The notes: generated by a model not told the origin, from the letters alone. DNA of 64,000 bases from Nioella aestuarii (GCF_050896395.1 NZ_JBPBBA010000018.1:1-64000); one strand, 5' to 3'; positions 42,341-50,389 are shown, numbered from the stretch's first letter. Numbers and translations are program-made.

Positions 42341-42745
42341 ATGACCCATAAGACTTTGAAAATCGGCCTTGCTGCGCTTGCCCTTGGCGCGCTTGGTGCT
42401 TGCAGCGCCCATGCGCAATCCATCGGTGAACAGGAATACCTGCGATCTTGCGCAACCTGTCATGGTGTCGATGGCACCAGTAATACGCCGTTCTCTGATC
42501 TGATGACGGTAGCTCCGCCCGATCTGACGACACTTGCCGCAGATAATGACGGCGTCTTTCCGATGCTTCGTGTGATCCACATGATCGACGGTCGCTCGGG
42601 CTTGCGCGGTCACGGGTCGGAAATGCCCATCTGGGGTGACAGATATGCCGCAGCCTCAGACATGGCAGGAACCTACGGGGCCGAGTTGATCGTCCGCGGT
42701 CGCGTTCTGGAACTTGCCGAATACCTTGCCTCGATCCAGCAATGA
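42341..42745 (+). CDS. Exported mono-heme cytochrome c
   Basis: A 134-residue class I cytochrome c. A signal peptide (residues 1-25) ends in AHA before QSIGE; Cys21 in LGAC could alternatively act as a lipid attachment site. The heme is bound by Cys37-Ala-Thr-Cys40-His41 and the axial Met is likely Met95 in SEMPIWG. GGAGG upstream of ATG 42341 fits. The FNR-type box in front suggests induction under low oxygen, perhaps feeding a denitrification or cbb3 oxidase branch. No partner gene is adjacent. Confidence 0.88.
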   Translation: MTHKTLKIGLAALALGALGACSAHAQSIGEQEYLRSCATCHGVDGTSNTPFSDLMTVAPPDLTTLAADNDGVFPMLRVIHMIDGRSGLRGHGSEMPIWGDRYAAASDMAGTYGAELIVRGRVLELAEYLASIQQ

Positions 42746-42755
42746 TCCAGTCAGT

Positions 42756-42786
42756 CTGTGGCGGGTTTTTGTCCCTCCCGTCACAG
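42756..42786. terminator. Hairpin between convergent cytochrome c and GNAT genes
   Basis: CTGTGGCGGG and CCCGTCACAG, ten pairs including one G-U, with an 11-base loop that contains a T5 run. It overlaps the GNAT stop. It may act as a weak terminator for the cytochrome gene. Confidence 0.4.
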
Positions 42787-43275
42787 CGCCATCGTCATTG
42801 TCAGTAGATTGAGCAAACGACCGTCGCGCGCCAGTGCGCGCGACGGCTGGCCCGTAGGGTGGAAGCCCACAGATTCATAGAACCGCAATGCGGGAAGGTT
42901 GGTTTCGGCAACCGTCAGCGACAGGCATTGTATTCCGCTGCCCCTCGCCTCACGTCGCAGCACCTTGAACAGTCTGCGCGCGATGCCTTTATTCCGTTGA
43001 TCGGCCCGAACATATACCGCGGTTATTTCTCCCCTGCTGTCAGAGGCATCCAGCGCCATTGAGCCAACCAGAGCATCACCCTTGAACGCCCCAAGGATGC
43101 ATCCCGCGCCCAAGCTTTCAGCAAAGTCCGTCAATGGCCGACCAGCCCAATCGTCATGGGTTGCGCCATGAGCCTCTGGATGGTTTGCCAGCGCTTCCAG
43201 CCGCAGGTCACGCCAAAGCGCGGCATCGTCAGCCACAAGCCGCCGGATACGCAGCCGCAGGGGCCAACGGATCAT
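42781..43275 (-). CDS. GNAT-family N-acetyltransferase
   Basis: A 164-residue acetyltransferase with VRADQRNKGIARRLF as the acetyl-CoA motif (about residues 90-104) and the SLTVAETNLPALRFYESVGF end typical of the fold. ATG 43275 overlaps the DUF2948 stop by 4 bases, so it is coupled to that gene; the longer open frame has no start signal. Substrate unknown. Confidence 0.85.
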   Translation of the reverse strand: MIRWPLRLRIRRLVADDAALWRDLRLEALANHPEAHGATHDDWAGRPLTDFAESLGAGCILGAFKGDALVGSMALDASDSRGEITAVYVRADQRNKGIARRLFKVLRREARGSGIQCLSLTVAETNLPALRFYESVGFHPTGQPSRALARDGRLLNLLTMTMAL

Positions 43276-43742
43276 TCCGGGTGGTCCGGCACCTTGCGAG
43301 AAGGGGCCAGATAGGGGCGTGTGACATCGCGCAAGGTCACCTCGACGCATTCCACATCGACCGCAACCGCGCCGTCCCCCGCCAAAACCAGCGTGATCCG
43401 CCCGGTTCCATCTTCGCCCGCCGCCCAATCGAGCGCCAGCAGGGACAGAACCATTTCAGGATCGGCCCGGTTGATACCCTGCGACGCCACGGCCAGCGCG
43501 TCGTCGATCACCAGCACCGATTGCACCCGCTCGGGCGGGTGTTCGCGGATTCGCGACCCCTCTTCCCAACGGAAACGGTTCAAGAGCAGCGCGAAGCGGC
43601 GCTTGGTCCGATCCCATGTCATTTCCGTGATCGGGAAAATCGCGTCCTGGATCAACGCCGAGATCACCTTCAGATCGTCGCCGTCCTGCGCTTTCAGGCG
43701 CAGCGGCTCTTCGCCGCCATCTTCAAAGCGTGCATCAGCCAT
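43272..43742 (-). CDS. DUF2948-family protein
   Basis: A 156-residue protein of the DUF2948 type, recognised from LRLKAQDGDDLKVISALIQD and the WDRTKRRFALLLNRFRWE segment. Function unknown. It starts within the last bases of murA, in the conserved alphaproteobacterial murA-DUF2948-hisD order. Here the order is broken by GNAT, cytochrome c and CapA-like genes before hisD. Confidence 0.85.
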   Translation of the reverse strand: MADARFEDGGEEPLRLKAQDGDDLKVISALIQDAIFPITEMTWDRTKRRFALLLNRFRWEEGSRIREHPPERVQSVLVIDDALAVASQGINRADPEMVLSLLALDWAAGEDGTGRITLVLAGDGAVAVDVECVEVTLRDVTRPYLAPSRKVPDHPE

Positions 43743-45006
43743 CCCCGTGTACCCGCTCAATATGCGCCCCACAGGCGCGCAGCTTCTCTTCTACCCGCTC
43801 GTATCCACGGTCCAGATGATAGACCCGGTTCACGACAGTTTCGCCCTCCGCCGCCAGCGCCGCAAGGATCAGCGAAACGGAGGCCCGCAAGTCGGTCGCC
43901 ATTACGGGCGCGCCGCGCAACCGTTCTACACCCGTCACGGTGGCATGACCGCCATGCACATCGATCTGAGCGCCCATGCGCACCAGCTCGGGCGCGTGCA
44001 TGAAGCGGTTTTCGAAGATCTTCTCTTCCAGCACCGAAGTCCCATTCGCGGTACACATCAGCGCCATCATCTGCGCCTGAAGGTCGGTGGGGAAGCCCGG
44101 GAATGGCTCTGTCACCACATCGACCGCCTTCACACGCCCATTGGCGCGGCGGACCTTGAGGCCCTTATCGGTTTCCTCAACGTCGATCCCGGCCTCGTGC
44201 AGCTTGGCGGTGAAGCTTTCCACAAGGCCGAGCTTGCCGCCCAACAGCTCCACCTCGCCACCAGTGATGGCGGGGGCCAGCATATAGGTGCCCAGTTCAA
44301 TCCGGTCGGTGACAACGGGATGAGTCGCGCCATGCAGGCGGTCGACACCCTGAATTTCGATGGTCGATGTCCCCTCGCCCGCGATCTGCGCCCCCATGGC
44401 CCGCAGGCACTGCACCAGATCGACGATCTCAGGCTCGCGCGCGGCGTTTTTCAGCACCGTGGTTCCCTTGGCCAGCGTCGCGGCCATTACCACGTTTTCA
44501 GTCGCCCCCACGCTGGCAAAGCGCAGCTCATGCACCGCACCTTTCAAGCCGCCGGGCGCCTTGGCGTGCAGATACCCGTCACGCAGTTCGATCTGGGCGC
44601 CCAGAGCCTCGAGCGCCGTGATGTGAATATCCATCGGGCGCGCACCAATGGCGCAGCCTCCGGGCAGCGATACCTCTGCCTGACCGTGACGCGCCAGAAG
44701 CGGCCCAAGCACAAGGTTCGAGGCGCGCATCTTCCGCACGATATCGTAATGCGCCATGTGATTGTCGGCCCCGTGCGATGACATGGCGATCACCTTGCCA
44801 TCGTTCATCGCCGTCACCTCCGCACCAAGCGAGCGCAGAAGCTCGGTCATGGTCCGGATATCCGACAGGCGCGGCGCGTTGGTCAGCGTGAGCGGTTCTT
44901 CGCTGAGAAGCGTCGCGGGCATGAGCGTCAGGCAGGCATTCTTCGCGCCCGCAATCGGAATCGCGCCGTTCAGCTCACTTCCGCCTTTGATGATGATCCG
45001 ATCCAA
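43735..45006 (-). CDS. murA: UDP-N-acetylglucosamine 1-carboxyvinyltransferase MurA
   Basis: A 423-residue enolpyruvyl transferase, the first committed step of peptidoglycan synthesis. The active-site Cys118 lies in PGGCAIGARPMD, so the enzyme should be sensitive to fosfomycin. Full length and all family segments are intact. A small basic protein gene lies 45 bases upstream on the same strand. The murA stop overlaps the DUF2948 start by 8 bases. Confidence 0.97.
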   Translation of the reverse strand: MDRIIIKGGSELNGAIPIAGAKNACLTLMPATLLSEEPLTLTNAPRLSDIRTMTELLRSLGAEVTAMNDGKVIAMSSHGADNHMAHYDIVRKMRASNLVLGPLLARHGQAEVSLPGGCAIGARPMDIHITALEALGAQIELRDGYLHAKAPGGLKGAVHELRFASVGATENVVMAATLAKGTTVLKNAAREPEIVDLVQCLRAMGAQIAGEGTSTIEIQGVDRLHGATHPVVTDRIELGTYMLAPAITGGEVELLGGKLGLVESFTAKLHEAGIDVEETDKGLKVRRANGRVKAVDVVTEPFPGFPTDLQAQMMALMCTANGTSVLEEKIFENRFMHAPELVRMGAQIDVHGGHATVTGVERLRGAPVMATDLRASVSLILAALAAEGETVVNRVYHLDRGYERVEEKLRACGAHIERVHGDG

Positions 45007-45051
45007 TGCCTTGCCTCTCTGATTATGTCCGAGCTTTTCCGGTCGTGCCGG

Positions 45052-45216
45052 TCAACTCTTATCCTGCTCTGCCTCGGATGCCGCCCGAGCGCGAGCCTGC
45101 GCCTTGCGCCTGCCCATGTTCGCTTTCAACGCCGCTTTCAACCGCTCTTCGCGGCTTTGCGGCGTTTTTTTCGGGCTGCTATGCCCTGCTTTCACTGGGG
45201 GTTTCTCGGTGCTCAT
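45052..45216 (-). CDS. Small basic protein upstream of murA
   Basis: A 54-residue product that starts MSTEKPPVKAGHSSP and continues with a Lys/Arg/Ala-rich helix (REERLKAALKANMGRRKAQA), ending in an acidic tail. GGAAGGGG lies just before ATG 45216, a good ribosome site; an ATG at 45228 would add four residues. Short Lys/Arg-rich proteins of this style occur in front of murA in other alphaproteobacteria. The composition suggests nucleic-acid or ribosome binding, but no function is known. Confidence 0.65.
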   Translation of the reverse strand: MSTEKPPVKAGHSSPKKTPQSREERLKAALKANMGRRKAQARARAASEAEQDKS

Positions 45217-45307
45217 GGCCCCTTCCATACTACCATGGTGAAAAAGGGTCCAGATTGCGCTTGCACCATGCTTCGATTGAGTCTAATTCACCGCCCACAC
45301 GAAGCGG

Positions 45308-45382
45308 GCCGCAGTAGCTCAGTGGTAGAGCGCGTCATTGGTAATGACGAGGTCGGGAGTTCAATCCTCCCCTGCGGCACCA
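45308..45382 (+). tRNA. tRNA-Thr (GGT)
   Basis: A complete cloverleaf. It starts GCCGCAGTAGCTCAGT, with anticodon loop TTGGTAA (anticodon GGT, Thr), a T-arm with GAGTTCAATCC, acceptor GCCGCAG/CTGCGGC, and encoded CCA. The 3' half serves as the end of a recombinase remnant on the other strand, so it is a probable integration site. Confidence 0.96.
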
Positions 45383-46053
45383 TCTCGCTTTTTGAGCCCG
45401 AAATCCCCCTAAGTATTTGAAAGGGAAGGAAAATTCGGGAGTTCCATACGCCCCATTTAGGCTATATCGCAGCGGCTCCGAAAACGCCAGTCTGAGTACA
45501 GTTTGGCGCAGACCGAAGTCACCATTCTTCCATATATTCCAAGGGCTTGATAGGAATTTCAGGGAGAGTTCAATACAATCCTCCAGCCGTCCCTTTGGCG
45601 GGATGGATTTGGTAATTCGCTCCTGAAGCACGATCTTGTCACGTTCCAGCTTTTCGATTCTGGTTTCATAGGCGCTGACCACGGACGCGCTGTTTGCTTC
45701 AACGATCCGATACAGCATGTTTTCGAGCTGACGATTTAGGTCTTCAAGCTGCTTCTTAAGCGCCTCTTTTTCATTGTGCGCGATAACGAGGCGCAGGTTC
45801 CAAGCATCGCGCAACATGGCCTTGGCCAACTCGAACAGCCCATGGGCGGGCTCCATCTTTTTGAGGATTTCTGCAAAGCCATCTTCCAACTTTGCCTTCG
45901 GAACCGACTTGCCTTTGGCCTCGCAATTCCGTGTCTGACAACGATAGTACGCAAAGTGCCGATACTTGCCTTTCGACCACGCAGCCGTCATCGCGTTGCC
46001 ACAACAGTCGCAAGCTACAAACCCGCGCAACGGAAAGTCCTCGTTGAAGTCTG
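45335..46053 (-). pseudogene. Serine recombinase, C-terminal remnant
   Basis: About 240 residues of a large serine recombinase. The recombinase zinc-ribbon (FVACDCCGNAM and YYRCQTRNCEAKGKS) is followed by a long coiled coil and the family's C-terminal region. The stop codon lies inside the tRNA-Thr gene, and the end reads RRGGLNSRPRHYQ, the kind of tail seen when recombinase genes abut tRNA genes. The catalytic N-terminal domain is missing because an IS3-family element starts at about 46052. It marks a former integrative element at tRNA-Thr. Confidence 0.8.
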
Positions 46054-46934
46054 TGAGCTCCCCCCCGAGCTTCGGACACTGACGTAAGCTACGATTTGCT
46101 GTCTGCTGATCTTCGACGAGAAGGAGATCAGAGATGTCGAAACGGAAGCAGCATTCGCCGGAGTTCAAGGCGAAGGTGGCGCTTGAGGCGCTGAAGGGGG
46201 AACAGACGGTGGCCGATCTGGCGAGCCGGTTCGGGGTTCATCCGACTATGATCCACGCCTGGAAGAAAGCCCTACTCGAGGGTGCGTCGGGCGTGTTTGA
46301 GCGTGGCGGCAAGAAGGCGCTGGAGATCGACGAGGAACAGGTCAAGGAGCTGCATGCCAAGATCGGGGAGTTGGCCGTCGCCAACGATTTTTTGGCCAGA
46401 AAGCTCAAGCCTTGGGGCGTGACGTGAGGCGCGGCATGATCGAACCGGACAACCCCGGCCTGTCGATCGGCAAGCAGTGCCAACTGCTGTCGATCTCGCG
46501 GTCGTCGTTTTACTACCAGCCCAAGGGCGAGACGGCGATGAACCTGATGCTGATGCGCCGGATTGATGAGCAGTTCCTGGAAACACCGTTCTTCGGCGTC
46601 GGGCAAATGACCTGGCACCTGCGCAACGAGGGGCACCTGGTGAACGAGAAGCGTATCCGTCGCCTGATGCGGCTGATGGGGCTCATGCCGATCTACCAGA
46701 AGCCCAACACCAGCAAGGCAGCGAAGGGTCACAAGACCTACCCCTATCTGTTGCGCGGTCTGAGGGTGACCCGGCCCAATCAGGTCTGGGCGGCGGACAT
46801 CACCTATCTGCCGATGCGGCGCGGGTTCTTGTATCTGGTCGCCATCATGGATTGGCACACCCGCAAGGTGCTGGCCTGGCGCATCTCGAACACGTTGGAA
46901 GCCGACTTCTGCGTCGAGGCGCTGAACGAGGCTA
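46052..46934 (+). mobile_element. IS3-family insertion sequence, right end lost
   Basis: A partial IS3-family element: its left end (TGTGAGCTCCCCCCC) interrupts the recombinase, orfA is complete, and orfB breaks off within the integrase core. The right inverted repeat is absent, and the sequence changes character at about 46930. It is inactive on its own. Confidence 0.8.
46134..46427 (+). CDS. IS3-family transposase OrfA
   Basis: A 97-residue helix-turn-helix protein (HSPEFKAKVALEALKGEQ, then FGVHPTMIHAWKK) followed by a leucine-zipper-like helix (QVKELHAKIGELAVAND). It supplies DNA recognition for the IS3 transposase. AAGGAG lies 8 bases before the start. A T TTT TTG stretch near 46389 in the overlap with orfB could serve as the -1 frameshift site used to make the OrfAB fusion. 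Confidence 0.9.
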   Translation: MSKRKQHSPEFKAKVALEALKGEQTVADLASRFGVHPTMIHAWKKALLEGASGVFERGGKKALEIDEEQVKELHAKIGELAVANDFLARKLKPWGVT

Positions 46935-46960
46935 TTCCAATTCATACTGGCGCTTCGTGA
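46412..46960 (+). pseudogene. IS3-family transposase OrfB, truncated
   Basis: About 175 residues of the DDE transposase: the HTH_21 region (EPDNPGLSIGKQCQLLSISR, then PFFGVGQMTWHLRNEGH) and the start of the rve core with the first Asp in VWAADITYLP. The rest of the core, including the later Asp and Glu, is missing. The last residues (PIHTGAS) belong to foreign sequence after the breakpoint at about 46930. It is in the -1 frame to orfA. Confidence 0.85.
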
Positions 46961-47108
46961 AGCGCCGCTCGCCGTCAAATTTCTCGACTACCTTTTTGCA
47001 AGCCTTCCATTCTTCGGTATTCAGTGCTTTGGCAGCTTCCTTGCGCAGTTCGAGAAGATCGCTACGCGCTTGAAACAGGTCTTTGACTTCATTCGTGAGG
47101 CTGATCAT
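46932..47108 (-). CDS. Small hypothetical protein in the tRNA-Thr island
   Basis: A 58-residue charged, helical product (opening MISLTNEVKDLFQARSD, ending FTKRQYELE). AAGGAA lies 9 bases before the ATG. Its last codons abut the IS3 breakpoint, so it may be either a complete short gene or the head of a larger cut gene. The family is not recognised. It reads like phage or integrative-element DNA. Confidence 0.45.
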   Translation of the reverse strand: MISLTNEVKDLFQARSDLLELRKEAAKALNTEEWKACKKVVEKFDGERRFTKRQYELE

Positions 47109-47176
47109 CGCAGAATTCCTTGGTTTTCTGGCAGAATTTGCGCGTGACTGAAGCGATCTGATAGGATCGTTTCATT

Positions 47177-47344
47177 ATGAGATTCAGAGACATAGACGAT
47201 ATTGTGGAATGGCTTGAGCCGATGGATTACGAGACGTTTTGGGCGGAAACAAAACCCTTCTGCCTGGTCATGCTCCCGCGTGAGAAATGCGATGCAGACA
47301 TCGCCAGCGGGGCTACAGACGAAGAGACCGTGCTTTGTCCTTGA
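47177..47344 (+). CDS. Small acidic hypothetical protein
   Basis: A 55-residue acidic product (opening MRFRDIDDIVEWLEPMDYET) with three Cys. It is divergent from the neighbouring small gene, with AGGAT upstream. I do not recognise it. Its location within a decayed island suggests a leftover cargo gene. Confidence 0.4.
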   Translation: MRFRDIDDIVEWLEPMDYETFWAETKPFCLVMLPREKCDADIASGATDEETVLCP

Positions 47345-47443
47345 CGACCTTCTCGCCGTGGCTCTGCTTGGTTCCGGGTTTCTGTCTCATCTCCACTCCT
47401 TGGTGGTTACGATGTGCCAGAAATCCTCTCTTATCAAATTACC

Positions 47444-47722
47444 CTAAACTGTCCCATTGGCGATGACGTCAGACACAAACATCGCAACGGGCCGGTCCAA
47501 AGGGCCGGAGGCGAGCGTAAGTTCCTCCAGCATGTCACGGGTCGGGTTGTCGATGTCGATCAACACCACGTCGGGCTGGTGGGCGGCGATCTTTTGCGCC
47601 AGGCCAGAAACATTCCCGATCACATGAACCGTGCAATCCAAACTGTCCTTCAGCGCATCCAGAACGGCAACGGCCCGGTCACGGTCTTCTTCAACGACGA
47701 CAATGGTTAGAGGTGCGGTCAT
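47444..47722 (-). pseudogene. nasT: NasT-type antiterminator, truncated after the receiver domain
   Basis: A 92-residue product that matches the receiver-like N-terminal half of NasT: TIVVVEEDRDRAVAVLDALK, then DVVLIDIDNPTRDMLEELTL and the DRPVAMFV strand. It then ends at a foreign tail (SDVIANGTV). The C-terminal ANTAR RNA-binding domain is missing. GGAGCGAG precedes ATG 47722. A full NasT would relieve termination in the nitrate-assimilation leader RNA; this fragment cannot. It may mark the edge of the island. Confidence 0.7.
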
Positions 47723-47944
47723 GGACTCGCTCCTTATACCGCTTGGCAAGCATCACAACACGTTCCGGCGGCTTGCACTCTCAAGAGACGTCAGTTGCCG
47801 ATTTATCTGCAGAAAGTTCTTATGAATGCACAATAGAACAGCACTCTCCGAGTGCCTGCGCCGCCAGATCTGGATGTATTGCGTTCGCCCCACCTTCCAC
47901 GATCCGTGCTGAATGGCCGAGCGCCTAGCGGTTCTGTAGTGCAA
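47723..47944. other. Gap without recognised gene
   Basis: About 220 bases between the nasT fragment and the integrase scrap. A short frame is present on the minus strand but shows no recognisable content or start signal. I see no promoter or hairpin that I can support. Confidence 0.3.
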
Positions 47945-48185
47945 TAATCAGATCATACCCAAAAGCTCGGAATGGTCGTCGATGATGCCGTCCCCATCGA
48001 CATCCAAAGCCAAAAGCGCGTCGTCGGGCGAGACCCAGAGGTCGTCCTTGATCTCATCGACGTGGCAGAACCTTACTTCGCTGGATCGGGTGGCTGTCAG
48101 GATGAGGAGCCTTAGCGCCAGGTGGGCAATCGTGCCTTCATCGAGGCTTTCGTAAAAGGCAGCCCTTGCTGAGGGAAAGATCAGG
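47945..48185 (-). pseudogene. Tyrosine-integrase scrap joined to an EF-hand-like segment
   Basis: One open stretch on the minus strand reads ESLDEGTIAHLALRLLILTA followed by TRSSEVRFCHVDEI, the core of a phage-type tyrosine integrase around the first catalytic Arg. It then changes after WVSPDD into LDVDGDGIIDDHSELLG, a calcium-binding-type loop, and stops. Neither part has a start or a complete domain. It appears to be two gene scraps fused by deletion within the island. Confidence 0.5.
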
Positions 48186-48190
48186 TTGGA

Positions 48191-49648
48191 TCACGTCCGA
48201 TTCAGGATTGCCTCGGCTTCGATTTCCACGCGGTGATCACCGATCAAACCGGCAACTCGGACCAGGGTGTTGGCTGGCTTGATCTCTCCAAAGACGCGGC
48301 CATGTGCACGAGAGATGTCCAGAACATCGGCTTCATCCGTGATGTAGATGCGCGTGCGGGCGATATCCTCTACCCGTCCACCGAGTGAGAGCATCGACGC
48401 AATGATCCGATCCAGGATATATGTCGTCTGTGCCCCGGCATCCTGTGGGGCCACTGGGCGATCCAGCCCTGCAATCGCCGTGGTACCCGACACGAGCACC
48501 CTATCCCCAATCCGCTGCGCACGGCAGTAGCCCGCCGCATCTTCCCAGTAGGATCCGGTCAGGACCTGGGTTGCCCCCCCGCCCGCAGGTTGCGGCGCAT
48601 ACGGTTTTGGAATGCTGTCCAGGTGATGTGACAGGTCACCGGAGGCCGTCAGGAAGGGCGGCTTGCGGTATTCGTCGCCACAATCACCAGGGATCGGGGT
48701 GGTTGCGGAAAAGGCAGACTGAAGCGCCGCGCGATCCGCATCATCTAACGAGAAGGAGAAGAGCCGCAGATTGTCGGCCGTATGAACCGCCTCGCCCAGA
48801 CGCGCGCCGATGATGACGCCCGCGACACGGTTCTGTTCCAGAACCCATCGGGTCGCCACGTTCGAGATCGAAACACCATGTTTTTGCGCGATCCCCGCCG
48901 CGGCCTGCAAGATCCCCTGGAACGCGTCCCAGCCCCCGGCGGTCTCGATGAAACGGTGATACTTCATCTTGGACCAGTCCGAGATATCCGTCGGGTTGGG
49001 CTTGTCCAGCCACCTGTCCGACAGAAACCCACCGTTCAATGTCCCATAGCCCAATAGCCACGCACCATGGCGTTCACAGACCGTTGCCAGATCGCCGGCC
49101 GCGCGCCGGTCGATCAACGAAAAGCTGACCTGGTTCGTCAGGATCGGAACACCATCGGATAGGGCAAGGTTCAAGTGAGCTGCGTCGAAATTCGTTACCC
49201 CCAGCTCGGCAATCAATCCCTCGTCGCGCAGCCGTGCAAGTTCGTGCAGCGCGTCGAGCCATTGTGGATGCTCGAAGGTCCACCAGTGGAATTGCAGCAG
49301 GTCGATGCGGTCAACCTGAAGGCGCCGAAGCCGGTCCTCCACCCCTGCCCGGACCACATCGGGAGTCATTGGCCCGGGGGGCGGACACCATTTTGTAAAG
49401 GCCAGCGGTCGGGGAGAGCCACCGCGCGCCAACAGACGCCCGGTGATGATTTCAGAACTGCCATAATGGTCGGCCATATCAAAGGTGTCGAACCCGTCGG
49501 CAACATAGGCGGCCAACCAATCTGCGCCGGTTTCCGGGTCGATCAGATCGCCATCCTTTTCGATATCCCCCACCTGCCACAAGCCGGTCAGCGCACGAGA
49601 GATCTCCAGCTCTTCAGACAGTCTCAAGCGGTTCGGGCGCGTCGTCAT
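48191..49648 (-). CDS. Aldo-keto reductase fused to a RidA-like domain
   Basis: A 485-residue fusion. Residues 1-330 form an aldo-keto reductase with the complete catalytic tetrad Asp57, Tyr62, Lys86 and His121 (FDMADHYG, AFTKW, LLQFHWW). Residues about 365-485 form a RidA/YjgF-like domain (RVLVSGTTAIAG to VEIEAEAI). The RidA deaminase Arg, expected in the PAR-S motif, is replaced by Asn460 (PANTL), so enamine deamination by the standard route is doubtful. It lies 4 bases downstream of the GntR regulator on the same strand, so the two are probably cotranscribed. Confidence 0.85.
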   Translation of the reverse strand: MTTRPNRLRLSEELEISRALTGLWQVGDIEKDGDLIDPETGADWLAAYVADGFDTFDMADHYGSSEIITGRLLARGGSPRPLAFTKWCPPPGPMTPDVVRAGVEDRLRRLQVDRIDLLQFHWWTFEHPQWLDALHELARLRDEGLIAELGVTNFDAAHLNLALSDGVPILTNQVSFSLIDRRAAGDLATVCERHGAWLLGYGTLNGGFLSDRWLDKPNPTDISDWSKMKYHRFIETAGGWDAFQGILQAAAGIAQKHGVSISNVATRWVLEQNRVAGVIIGARLGEAVHTADNLRLFSFSLDDADRAALQSAFSATTPIPGDCGDEYRKPPFLTASGDLSHHLDSIPKPYAPQPAGGGATQVLTGSYWEDAAGYCRAQRIGDRVLVSGTTAIAGLDRPVAPQDAGAQTTYILDRIIASMLSLGGRVEDIARTRIYITDEADVLDISRAHGRVFGEIKPANTLVRVAGLIGDHRVEIEAEAILNRT

Positions 49649-49652
49649 GGGG

Positions 49653-50306
49653 TTACTCCGGCGGCAACAGGAAGGTGAATGACCGGGTGATATCCGTTTT
49701 CAGGGCCAGATGGGCGGCAGTCCGGTCGCCTTTGCGCAATGCGTTCATCAGCTCGAAGTGATGCACATGTTCTTCTATATCGGTCACGCCGGGGCGATTG
49801 ATGATCAGGTTCAGATAAGCCCCGTATTGCAGCCACAACGCCTCTACGATCGGTAGAAGCACTTCGGATCCACCAATGCGATAAAGTGTGAAATGGAAAT
49901 CGTGGTTGGTCACCAGATCAGGCTGACTTCCCGGCTTATCCGGCACGCGCGCCAACACGGCATCAAGCGCATCGAGATCGGCCCCGGTCATCCTGTCCAT
50001 TGCCTGATCCAGCGCCAGCGCCTCCATCGCCAGCCGGGCCGCCATCAGGTCACCTGCACGGCGGGCGTCAAAGGGGGGCACCATCAGCTTGCGCGAGGGC
50101 GTATCGACCAGCGCACCTTCGGCCACCAGCCGACGTACGGCTTCGCGCACCGGGGTCATGGACACGCCCAGTTGCCCTGCCAGATCGCGAAGCGTCAACA
50201 CGTCACCGGGGGCAAAGGCCCCGCGCGTGAAGGCATCGCGCAATGCAAAATAGGCGTTCTCGCGCAGTTTGGTCGGGTCGATGCGGGTAATCGCGGGATC
50301 GTTCAT
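49653..50306 (-). CDS. GntR-family (FadR/FCD) transcriptional regulator
   Basis: A 217-residue regulator. The GntR winged helix lies at about residues 10-75 (LTLRDLAGQLGVSMTPVREAVRRL), and the all-helical FCD domain after it carries metal-ligand candidates (DFHFTLYR and VHHFELMNALR). It probably senses an organic acid made in the adjacent pathway. It heads the operon with the reductase-RidA fusion and is divergent from the TIGR04076-reductase-ABC operon. A perfect inverted repeat at 50333-50353 between them is a likely operator. Confidence 0.88.
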   Translation of the reverse strand: MNDPAITRIDPTKLRENAYFALRDAFTRGAFAPGDVLTLRDLAGQLGVSMTPVREAVRRLVAEGALVDTPSRKLMVPPFDARRAGDLMAARLAMEALALDQAMDRMTGADLDALDAVLARVPDKPGSQPDLVTNHDFHFTLYRIGGSEVLLPIVEALWLQYGAYLNLIINRPGVTDIEEHVHHFELMNALRKGDRTAAHLALKTDITRSFTFLLPPE

Positions 50307-50332
50307 GTGATGCTTGACAGACTTGTGGTTCC

Positions 50333-50353
50333 TCTGTGATTAAATATCACAGA
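50333..50353. promoter_or_regulatory. Candidate GntR operator
   Basis: TCTGTGAT-TAAAT-ATCACAGA, a perfect 8-base inverted repeat with a 5-base spacer in the divergent promoter region of the catabolic locus. It overlaps a possible upstream GTG (50336) of the next gene, which argues for the later ATG 50390. Confidence 0.65.
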
Positions 50354-50389
50354 TCGCAGATCATACGGCAAGACCGGAAAGGCGGGGCG

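Noticed and set aside
45025..45420. A 131-codon plus-strand frame opposite the small basic gene
   Set aside because: It reads through tRNA-Thr, and its C-terminal part is simply the translated tRNA.
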